Below, piece by piece: positions 15,933 to 21,382 of a DNA stretch of 21,382 nt. This stretch comes from an uncultured Actinomyces sp. (GTDB lineage: Bacteria; Actinomycetota; Actinomycetes; Actinomycetales; Actinomycetaceae). How positions within the stretch are numbered: the stretch's first letter is position 1; each line of letters starts with the position of its first letter. Below the pieces are notes generated by a model. It was not told the DNA's origin, did no database searches, and saw only the letters and a program-made list of their open reading frames with translations. Position numbers and translations under genes: made by a program. The stretch spans positions 1 through 21,382 of the forward strand of contig CACYEE010000017.1 of NCBI GenBank assembly GCA_902773415.1, in the 5' to 3' direction.

Positions 15933-17246
15933 GTGCTGCCCGAGCTTGCGGCGCGGCTGGACGCCGCGCTGTGCGAAGAGCAGGCCAACCACGAGCTTGC
16001 CGCGATCGAACGGCAGGTGTCGGAGGTTCTCGGAAACATGGAGCGTGCCGGAATCGCCGTCGACGAAAACTATCTCGAAAACCTCCGCAGCCGTTTTGCA
16101 GACCGCGTCGCCGCTGCCGAAACCGCCGCCTACGCCGCAATCGGGCGCGACATCAACCTTGCAAGCCCGAAGCAGCTTTCGGACCTCCTTTTCGAGGAAC
16201 TCGGCCTTCCGAAGACCCGCAAGATCCGCCACGGCTATACGACAAACGCAGATGCCCTTGCCGAACTTCTCGTCAAGATCGCCCCGCGCGAAGACGATGC
16301 GGCCGTGACGGGCCAGGAGTTCCTTGGGGCTCTGCGCGAACACCGCGACGCGATCAAGCTTCTCCAGTCCGTCGAAGGCCTCCAGCGCAACGTCCAGCCC
16401 GATTCGCGCATTCGCACGACGTTCCAGCAGGCCGTGACGGCCACCGGCCGATTGTCTTCGACCGAGCCGAACCTCCAGAACATTCACGCCCGCACCGAGG
16501 AAGGCTTGCAGATCCGCGAGGCGTTCGTGGCAGGGGAGGGCTACGTCGAGCTGATGACGGCCGACTATTCGCAAATCGAAATGCGCCTCATGGCCTCGTT
16601 GTCGGGCGACGAAGGCCTCATTGCCGCCTTCCGCGAGGGCGCGGACCTGCACAGCTACGTCGCTGCCCGGGTTTTCGGCATCGAGGAGAGCGAGGTGACC
16701 GGGGCACAGCGGTCGAAGATCAAGGCGATGAGCTACGGCCTGGCCTACGGGTTGTCCGCCTACGGCCTGTCGCGCCAGCTCAAGATCGACGTCGGCGAGG
16801 CCCAGGGACTCATGGACGACTACTTCTCGCGGTTCGGCGGAGTGCGGGACTACCTCAATTCGCTTGTCGAACGGGCCCGGCGCGACGGCTACACCGAGAC
16901 CCGCTACGGGCGCCGTCGCTACCTTCCCGACCTTGCCGCGACGAACAGGCAGGTGCGCGAGGCTGCCGAACGGGCCGCGCTCAATGCGCCGATCCAAGGG
17001 TCCGCTGCCGATATCATCAAGTTCGCGATGCTTGAGGTCGACAGGCGCCTGAAGGAGGAAGAACTCGCCTCGAGGATGCTTCTGCAAGTTCACGACGAAC
17101 TGATTTTCGAAGTCGCTCCGGGGGAGAAGGACCGGCTTGAAACGCTCGTTCGCGAGGCGATGGCCAAGGCCGACAGGGGAGCCCTCGACGTGCCGCTTGT
17201 CGTCGGCGTCGGTTTCGGCGCGAACTGGCGCGCAGCGGCGCACTAA
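15933..17246 (+). CDS. polA: DNA polymerase I, polymerase-domain part, same frame after the TGA
   Basis: Predicted 437 residues from GTG 15933, seven bases after the internal TGA and in the same frame. There is no ribosome binding site in front of it, so expression as a separate protein would need reinitiation; ATG 16038 is an alternative. All family A polymerase motifs are intact: TATGRLSSTEPNLQNIH, motif A DYSQIEMRL, O-helix RSKIKAMSYGLAYG and motif C LLQVHDELIFEV. The O-helix has Tyr where E. coli has Phe762, the position that controls dideoxynucleotide discrimination; Tyr is also reported in M. tuberculosis Pol I. Joined with the upstream half, the protein would be about 900 residues, the normal length. 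Lack of decay in this half argues for recent interruption or continued function. Confidence 0.9.
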   Translation: MLPELAARLDAALCEEQANHELAAIERQVSEVLGNMERAGIAVDENYLENLRSRFADRVAAAETAAYAAIGRDINLASPKQLSDLLFEELGLPKTRKIRHGYTTNADALAELLVKIAPREDDAAVTGQEFLGALREHRDAIKLLQSVEGLQRNVQPDSRIRTTFQQAVTATGRLSSTEPNLQNIHARTEEGLQIREAFVAGEGYVELMTADYSQIEMRLMASLSGDEGLIAAFREGADLHSYVAARVFGIEESEVTGAQRSKIKAMSYGLAYGLSAYGLSRQLKIDVGEAQGLMDDYFSRFGGVRDYLNSLVERARRDGYTETRYGRRRYLPDLAATNRQVREAAERAALNAPIQGSAADIIKFAMLEVDRRLKEEELASRMLLQVHDELIFEVAPGEKDRLETLVREAMAKADRGALDVPLVVGVGFGANWRAAAH

Positions 17247-17255
17247 GGGGCTGGC

Positions 17256-18056
17256 ATGCGGGCCGGAATGGAAGCTCTTGGACCTTCGGACGATCCGACG
17301 AAGGCCGACCGTCGCTTCTGGGACGAATACGCCTTCGAATATCTCGCCGAGCACGGCCGCACGCTTGGCGACGCGGATTTTGTCTGGGGCCCCGAGGGGC
17401 TTCGCGAAGCCGATTCGCAGATTCTCGGCACGCCCGAAGAGCTTGCCGGCAAGCGGATTCTCGAGTTCGGGTGCGGAGCGGCACAGTGCTCGCGGTATCT
17501 CGCATCGCTTGGGCTTGACGTGACCGCCTCCGACCTGTCCGGCCAGATGCTCGAGGCGGCCCGCGAACTCAACGCAAAGACAGGCATAGAGGTGCCGCTT
17601 GTCCGGGCCGACGCCCGTTCCCAGCCGTTCGGCGACGCCGCTTTCGACGTCGTCTTTACGAGTTTCGGCGCATTGCCCTTCGTCGAATCCCTCGCGGAGG
17701 TGTTCGAGGAGGCGGCGCGCCTGCTTCGGCATGGAGGCGTCCTTGCCTATTCGGCGATGCACCCGGTGAGATGGATGTTCCCGGACTCTCCCCATTCGCG
17801 CGACATGACCGTGACGACTTCGTATTTCGCGCGCGAGCCCTACGTCGAGCGCGACGATTCGGGAATGCTGACCTACGCCGAGTTCCCGCATGCCTTCGCC
17901 GAGCACATCAATGCGCTTGTCGGCTCCGGCCTCGTGCCCGAGCGCGTTGCGGAACCGCAGTGGCCCGAAGGCCGCGACATCGTCTGGGGAGCGTGGGGGC
18001 CCGACCGTTCCCGGTTCATCCCGGGTACGCTTGTCGTGCGCGCGCGCAAGCCCTGA
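17256..18056 (+). CDS. SAM-dependent class I methyltransferase
   Basis: Predicted 266 residues. The Rossmann motif I is ILEFGCGAAQCSRYL (68-82). Motif II ends in VTASDLSGQML, where the acidic residue binds the SAM ribose. VRADARSQPFGDAAFDVVFTSFGALPF and AARLLRHGGVLAYS are the later motifs, typical of Methyltransf_11-type enzymes. The start ATG 17256 follows AAGGGG and lies nine bases after the polA stop, so it is probably cotranscribed with polA; ATG 17268 is a possible later start. The substrate is unknown. A methyltransferase between polA and rpsA recurs in actinobacteria, but its role is not assigned here. Confidence 0.85.
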   Translation: MRAGMEALGPSDDPTKADRRFWDEYAFEYLAEHGRTLGDADFVWGPEGLREADSQILGTPEELAGKRILEFGCGAAQCSRYLASLGLDVTASDLSGQMLEAARELNAKTGIEVPLVRADARSQPFGDAAFDVVFTSFGALPFVESLAEVFEEAARLLRHGGVLAYSAMHPVRWMFPDSPHSRDMTVTTSYFAREPYVERDDSGMLTYAEFPHAFAEHINALVGSGLVPERVAEPQWPEGRDIVWGAWGPDRSRFIPGTLVVRARKP

Positions 18057-18092
18057 CAGGGCGCGGAAAGACTGTGAGACGGATGCGCGGAG

Positions 18093-18217
18093 CTGGCCGG
18101 GCCGGGGACCGGCACGGTGTTGCGATTCGTGTCCGATTCGTTTGCGCAGGTCGGAGGCCGAGCGCTGCAAAGGGGGCAGACCGGTGTCGCGTTGGGGACT
18201 GTCCCTAACGCGACACC
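18093..18217 (+). repeat. Composite intergenic repeat, copy 2
   Basis: It shares TTTGCGCAGGTCGGAG, GCAAAGGGGGCAGACCGGTGTCG and TTGGGGACTGTCCCT with the other copies. It ends in the cleanest palindrome of the set (18183-18217): perfect 11-base arms GGTGTCGCGTT and AACGCGACACC around an inner GGGAC-T-GTCCC. The left third is more diverged than in copies 1 and 3. Confidence 0.8.
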
Positions 18218-18267
18218 CCGCAGTGGCCGCGCCCGTATGGGCCAGCCCCCGTCGCGGACGTGGCGAA

Positions 18268-18297
18268 TCCCGCAGGAAACCGCCGGGTTTTGCGGGA
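18268..18297 (+). promoter_or_regulatory. Bulged hairpin upstream of rpsA promoter
   Basis: TCCCGCA pairs with TGCGGGA and AAACC with GGTTT, around loop GCCG, with a two-base GG bulge. It ends about 20 bases before the rpsA -10 box, so it overlaps the -35 zone. It could be a terminator for the methyltransferase unit or a control site for rpsA. Confidence 0.4.
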
Positions 18298-18317
18298 AAC
18301 GGGCGGGCGTCTTCCCG

Positions 18318-18323
18318 TAGTAT
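18318..18323 (+). promoter_or_regulatory. Possible -10 box for rpsA
   Basis: TAGTAT in an AT-rich island (TAGTATTTAATCT) stands out from the surrounding GC-rich DNA. A start near 18330 would give a leader of about 75 bases. Confidence 0.5.
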
Positions 18324-18404
18324 TTAATCTCGGCGCAAACCGCAAGGCGTGCGTCGATTTGTCAACATCCGTTTCAACTACTGTCCGTATCGGAGTCATT
18401 TTTC

Positions 18405-19877
18405 ATGACCACTAACATGCCTAACCCGTCCATCACCACGGTCACCAGGAACGACGTCGGCGAAACCGACGAAGAGCTGCTCGCCGCCGTCGACGCGACC
18501 ATCAAGTACTTCAACGACGGGGATATCGTTGAGGGAGAAGTCGTCAAGATCGATTACGATGAGGTTCTCCTCAACATCGGCTACAAGACCGAGGGCGTCA
18601 TTCCGTCCAAGGAACTTTCCATCAAGCATGACGTGAATCCGGACGAGGTCGTCAACCTTGGCGACACCGTCGAGGCCCTCGTGCTCCAGAAGGAAGACAA
18701 GGAAGGCCGTCTTCTCCTGTCGAAGAAGCGCGCGCAGTACGAGCGCGCCTGGTCGAAGATCGAAGAGGTGAAGGACGCCGACGGAGTCGTCACCGGCTCG
18801 GTCATCGAAGTCGTCAAGGGCGGCCTGATTCTCGACATCGGTCTGCGCGGCTTCCTTCCCGCTTCGCTCGTCGAGATGCGTCGCGTGCGCGACCTCCAGC
18901 CGTACATCGGCCGCGAGCTTGAGGCGAAGATCATCGAGCTCGACAAGAACCGCAACAACGTGGTTCTTTCGCGTCGCGCCTACCTTGAGGAAAACCAGTC
19001 GCAGGCTCGCGGCGAGTTCCTCAACAATCTCACGAAGGGCCAGGTCCGCGAGGGCGTCGTGTCTTCGATCGTCAACTTCGGCGCTTTCGTCGACCTTGGC
19101 GGCGTGGACGGCCTCGTGCATGTCTCCGAACTGTCCTGGAAGCACATCGACCACCCGTCCGAGGTTGTCGAGGTCGGCCAGAAGGTCACGGTCGAGGTGC
19201 TCGATGTCGATATGGATCGCGAGCGCGTCTCCCTGTCGCTGAAGGCGACGCAGGAGGATCCGTGGCAGGTGTTCGCTCGCACGCACGCCCTTCGCCAGAT
19301 TGTTCAGGGCAAGGTCACGAAGCTGGTTCCCTTCGGCGCCTTCGTGCGTGTCGAGGACGGCATCGAGGGCCTCGTCCACATTTCCGAGCTCGCCCAGCGC
19401 CACGTGGAGCTGCCCGAGCAGGTTGTCAAGGTCGGCGAGGAAGTCTTCGTCCGCGTCATCGATATCGACCTCGAGCGTCGCCGCATCTCCCTTTCGCTCA
19501 AGCAGGCGAACGAGGGTGTCGATCCGAACTCGGAGGATTTCGATCCGGAGCTTTACGGCATGGCCGCCGAGTACGACGAAGAAGGCAACTACAAGTATCC
19601 GGAGGGCTTCGATCCGGAGTCGAACGAGTGGCTCGAGGGCTTCGACGAGCAGCGTGAGGCGTGGGAGGCCGAGTACGCGGCTGCCCAGGCTCGCTGGGAG
19701 GCTCACAAGGAGCAGGTTGCGAAGGCGATGGAGGCCGACGCGAATGCCGCTTCGTCCGCTCCCGCATCCGACAGCGAGGCTTCTGCCTCCTACTCGTCCG
19801 AGTCTTCCGATGCTGCCGGCACGCTTGCTTCCGACGAGGCGCTTGCCGCTCTGCGCGAGAAGCTGACGAACAACTGA
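18405..19877 (+). CDS. rpsA: 30S ribosomal protein S1
   Basis: Predicted 490 residues, the usual actinobacterial length. Four S1 RNA-binding repeats lie at about 38-110, 125-190, 207-278 and 295-365; the third and fourth carry GAFVDLGGVDGLVHVSELSWKHI and GAFVRVEDGIEGLVHISELAQRH. The tail (about 375-490) is acidic and Ser/Ala-rich and ends LASDEALAALREKLTNN, as in other actinobacterial S1 proteins. S1 brings mRNA to the ribosome and binds single-stranded RNA. The ATG has only a weak GGAG about 12 bases upstream, as is common for rpsA, which in some bacteria is autoregulated. The coaE gene that often follows rpsA in actinobacteria is absent; a repeat-filled gap takes its place. Confidence 0.97.
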   Translation: MTTNMPNPSITTVTRNDVGETDEELLAAVDATIKYFNDGDIVEGEVVKIDYDEVLLNIGYKTEGVIPSKELSIKHDVNPDEVVNLGDTVEALVLQKEDKEGRLLLSKKRAQYERAWSKIEEVKDADGVVTGSVIEVVKGGLILDIGLRGFLPASLVEMRRVRDLQPYIGRELEAKIIELDKNRNNVVLSRRAYLEENQSQARGEFLNNLTKGQVREGVVSSIVNFGAFVDLGGVDGLVHVSELSWKHIDHPSEVVEVGQKVTVEVLDVDMDRERVSLSLKATQEDPWQVFARTHALRQIVQGKVTKLVPFGAFVRVEDGIEGLVHISELAQRHVELPEQVVKVGEEVFVRVIDIDLERRRISLSLKQANEGVDPNSEDFDPELYGMAAEYDEEGNYKYPEGFDPESNEWLEGFDEQREAWEAEYAAAQARWEAHKEQVAKAMEADANAASSAPASDSEASASYSSESSDAAGTLASDEALAALREKLTNN

Positions 19878-19906
19878 CCGTAGCTTCCGAAAGGGCTGTC
19901 GCGGAT

Positions 19907-20031
19907 TTGGCGGGGGCGGGAGTTGGAGCAATGTGCCGATTCCCGCCCCCGCTGTCTGCGCAGGTCGGAGAGCCGGGTGCCGCAAAGGGGACAGACCGGT
20001 GCCGGATTGGGGACGGTTCCTTTCCGACACG
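19907..20031 (+). repeat. Composite intergenic repeat, copy 3
   Basis: Closest to copy 1 in the left half (CGATTCCCGCCCC, CTGCGCAGGTCGGAGAGCCGG) and to copy 2 in the right half (GCAAAGGGGACAGACCGGTG, TTGGGGACGGTTCCT, CGACAC). The order and spacing are the same in all three. Confidence 0.8.
19910..19952 (+). terminator. Terminator-like GC hairpin after rpsA
   Basis: GCGGGGGCGGGA (19910-19921) pairs with TCCCGCCCCCGC (19941-19952), 12 bp, with the stem extended by further pairs and two mismatches inward. It lies 33 bases after the rpsA stop. No T-run follows. It occupies the same place in the composite repeat as the hairpin after the second pyk. Confidence 0.55.
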
Positions 20032-20286
20032 TGCCTTGGCGAATGTGGGGCCGTGTTCGGTCGCTTCCCTCCCTCTTGTAGCTTCCTTGCTCCGGTCTCG
20101 CCCAGGCAAGCCCGCGCGTCCCCTCCGCTCGTCCTTGTTCCTTTTTCTCGCCGCGGCGGGTGCGTCCTTGTGAGGCAGTCCCGTTGTCGTGTCCGAAAGA
20201 CGAGGAATTGGCGCAAGCCTCGTGAATGTTCGGCGATTCGAGGCGGGATGCTGTGCGCATCGCATGCTGCGGCATGCCACGCTCCG

Positions 20287-20292
20287 ATACGA
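20287..20292 (+). promoter_or_regulatory. Possible -10 box for nitroreductase
   Basis: TACGAT lies 31 bases before the ATG, with a GAAAGGA ribosome binding site between. Upstream GCATGC-TGC-GGCATGCC is a small inverted repeat in the spacer region. Confidence 0.4.
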
Positions 20293-20323
20293 TGTGGATA
20301 TCGGGCTAACGAAAGGAATCGAC

Positions 20324-20890
20324 ATGAATCTTCTTGATGCCATTGCCGGACGTGCGAGCGTGCGTTCCTTCAGTGCGACGCCGCTTACGGACGCGGAGAT
20401 CGAGCTTCTTGTCAAGGCTGCGCGTCACGCGCCCGTGACGCTCGGGAAGTACGGACAGTTCCATCTGACCGTCATTGCCGACCGCGAGCTGCTTGGCGAA
20501 ATCGGCGGCATCTATGCCGCGGAGCTCGGCTCCGACTTCACCTACGGCGCTCCGGCGCTCCTTATCGTCTCTGCCGATGAGGAGCTGCCGCGTGGCCAGC
20601 GTTTTGCAACGGCGGGATCGATTGTGCAGAACATCCAGCTTGCCGCCCTCGAACTCGGCCTCGGCACGGTGTACAATTGGGCGGCCGGTTCGGCTCTTGC
20701 GGGCAAGGGCGAGCTTCTGGCACGCTTGGGTGTGCCTGAGGGATTTGCGCCGCTGACCGGTGTTCTCGCTGGGGAACCGGCCGATGGCAGGCTTCCCGCG
20801 GAGCTCGCCGCTCGCCCCGAACGGACCGAAATGGGCGTCAATTTCGTATCAAAGGGGTCAGGCACCTTTGATACGCGGTCAGGGCTATAG
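20324..20890 (+). CDS. Nitroreductase family FMN oxidoreductase
   Basis: Predicted 188 residues from ATG 20324, placed eight bases after GAAAGGA. The FMN-binding N-terminal motif is AIAGRASVRSFSATPLTDAEIELLVKAARHAP. The middle helices (GSIVQNIQLAALELGLGTVYNW) and PEGFAPLTGVLAGEPA fit the NfsA/NfsB-like family, small variety. It would reduce nitro compounds, quinones or similar with NAD(P)H; the substrate is unknown. The last 14 or so residues (VSKGSGTFDTRSGL) are encoded by a palindromic repeat, so the native C-terminus has probably been replaced. The core is otherwise intact, and the enzyme may still work. Confidence 0.88.
   Translation: MNLLDAIAGRASVRSFSATPLTDAEIELLVKAARHAPVTLGKYGQFHLTVIADRELLGEIGGIYAAELGSDFTYGAPALLIVSADEELPRGQRFATAGSIVQNIQLAALELGLGTVYNWAAGSALAGKGELLARLGVPEGFAPLTGVLAGEPADGRLPAELAARPERTEMGVNFVSKGSGTFDTRSGL
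20845..20875 (+). repeat. REP-like palindrome in the 3' end of the nitroreductase gene
   Basis: Perfect 11-base arms CGTATCAAAGG and CCTTTGATACG around loop GGTCAGGCA, 31 bases in all. The centre GGGGTCAGGCACC is a type of short motif often seen scattered between genes. It is related in plan to the GGGGAC palindromes of the composite repeats. Confidence 0.7.
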
Positions 20891-20896
20891 GGGGCG

Positions 20897-21382
20897 ACGC
20901 CGTCGAGGCTTCCATGGATCGAGATGATATTGCCGCCGAAATCCGCGAGGTCGACGGTGGGGTAGGAGGCAAGCAAGGCGAGGCCGTCAAAGTCCGAGGA
21001 ACGGCTCGGCTGCACAGGTTGCCGCGGCAACTCCGCCACGGGAATGGTCGGCGAGAATCCACGTGTCGATGTCGGGAAACCGCGCGGGAATCGCGTCGGC
21101 CTGTTCCTGGTCGAGAATCGCCAGGCGCAGCGGGGGAGAGAGAAGAACAGGGAGGAATCCGCGTTCGGCAAGTTCGCGCATGAGTGGCGCGCAGGCTTCA
21201 GGCTCGACCTTGCCGCCCGGGCAGAACACGAGTCCGGTTTGCGGCTTGGCCGGGACGAAGGCAATGGCGTCGTCGCCAGGCGGCTTGCGGATTTCGATTT
21301 CCGTGCCGTTTTCGGGGGCTGCATGCGTTTCGGGAGCCGCGCGATAGCAGTCGTTCATGTACCATGCTCCGGCAGCGACGGC
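20897..21382 (-). pseudogene. Broken alpha/beta hydrolase, frameshifted and truncated (5' end outside window)
   Basis: Minus strand. The frame is open from the window edge (AVAAGAWYMNDCYRAAPE, apparently the end of an N-terminal membrane segment), so the ATG at 21358 is probably not the true start. TGLVFCPGGKVEPEACAPLMRELAERGFLPVLLSPPLRLAILDQEQADAI and RFPDIDTWILADHSRGGVAAATCAAEP match the alpha/beta hydrolase fold-5 family. The nucleophile elbow reads DHSRG instead of GHSLG, losing its first Gly. The frame then stops at 20987. Homology resumes one base out of frame as DFDGLALLASYPTVDL and GGNIISIHGSLDGVA, indicating one surplus (or two missing) bases near 20990-21010, and ends abruptly at about 20897, beside the REP-like palindrome. 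The C-terminal catalytic His is gone. Confidence 0.8.

Larger units (their letters stand above)
18057..18404. other. 348-base gap between methyltransferase and rpsA
   Basis: No gene seen. It holds composite repeat copy 2 (18093-18217), a bulged hairpin (18268-18297) and the rpsA promoter and leader (18318-18404). Confidence 0.7.
19878..20323. other. 446-base gap between rpsA and nitroreductase
   Basis: No credible gene. The first part holds the rpsA hairpin (19910-19952) and composite repeat copy 3 (19907-20031). The middle (20035-20150) is C/T-rich on the plus strand, without visible structure apart from CCGCGGCGG. AGGCAGTCCCG near 20173-20183 may be a worn fragment of the same repeat core. 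The end holds the nitroreductase promoter. Confidence 0.65.

Noticed and set aside
14493..18170. Very long minus-strand open frame opposite polA and the methyltransferase
   Set aside because: The plus-strand reading gives clear Pol I and methyltransferase motifs; the antisense frame is low-complexity Arg/Gly-rich and has no recognisable domain, a normal effect of high GC.
12866..20323. CRISPR array suggested by repeated intergenic units
   Set aside because: The three repeats are about 125 bp, kilobases apart and not interleaved with regular spacers; no cas genes are present.

Overview
The window is a high-GC (roughly 63-65% by eye) stretch of chromosome from an actinobacterium. The evidence is a Pup/Dop/PafA pupylation cluster, a PdtaR-type ANTAR response regulator, four-domain S1 protein, TAnnnT -10 boxes with leaderless starts, and a gene order (hisF-hisI-trpC-trpB-trpA-lgt-pyk-pdtaR-thioesterase-polA-rpsA) that matches the well-known mycobacterial his/trp/lgt/pyk/polA/rpsA neighbourhood. 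The species cannot be fixed from the sequence. A pupylation cluster lacking 20S proteasome genes suggests one of the proteasome-less lineages, for example relatives of Actinomycetaceae, Bifidobacteriaceae or Corynebacterium.

Layout. 1-4637: a tight, mostly overlapping operon with the 3' end of the Pup-dependent AAA+ ATPase (mpa/arc), dop, pup, pafA and a lipoprotein with two FKBP-like halves. No prcB/prcA lies between pup and pafA, and the ATPase lacks the C-terminal Tyr-Leu tail used to dock on the 20S core, so this looks like a proteasome-independent pupylation system. 4714-8808: hisF-hisI and trpC-trpB-trpA, both with start/stop overlaps; trpE is not here. 8891-9748: lgt, started at TTG behind a strong ribosome binding site. 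9823-12865: two tandem pyruvate kinase genes, each with its own leaderless promoter and sharing blocks of identical DNA. 13225-13305: tRNA-Leu(CAA). 13383-13994: pdtaR-like regulator with a possible ANTAR-target hairpin just upstream of its own ribosome binding site. 14091-14483 (minus) thioesterase and 14544-17246 polA are divergent, both apparently leaderless. polA is cut by one in-frame TGA into a 5'-nuclease half and a polymerase half. 17256-18056 methyltransferase; 18405-19877 rpsA; 20324-20890 nitroreductase; 20897-21382 (minus) a broken alpha/beta hydrolase running off the window.

All three gene-free gaps over 300 bases (after the second pyk, before rpsA and after rpsA) hold a copy of the same composite repeat of about 125 bp. 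The repeat carries GGGGAC-type motifs in a palindromic setting that resembles REP/REPIN elements. A smaller related palindrome is built into the 3' end of the nitroreductase, exactly where the neighbouring hydrolase gene is truncated. These repeats, the split polA, the tandem pyk pair and the proteasome-less pupylation operon are the most interesting parts of an otherwise housekeeping region. I did not find a clearly new multi-gene system.
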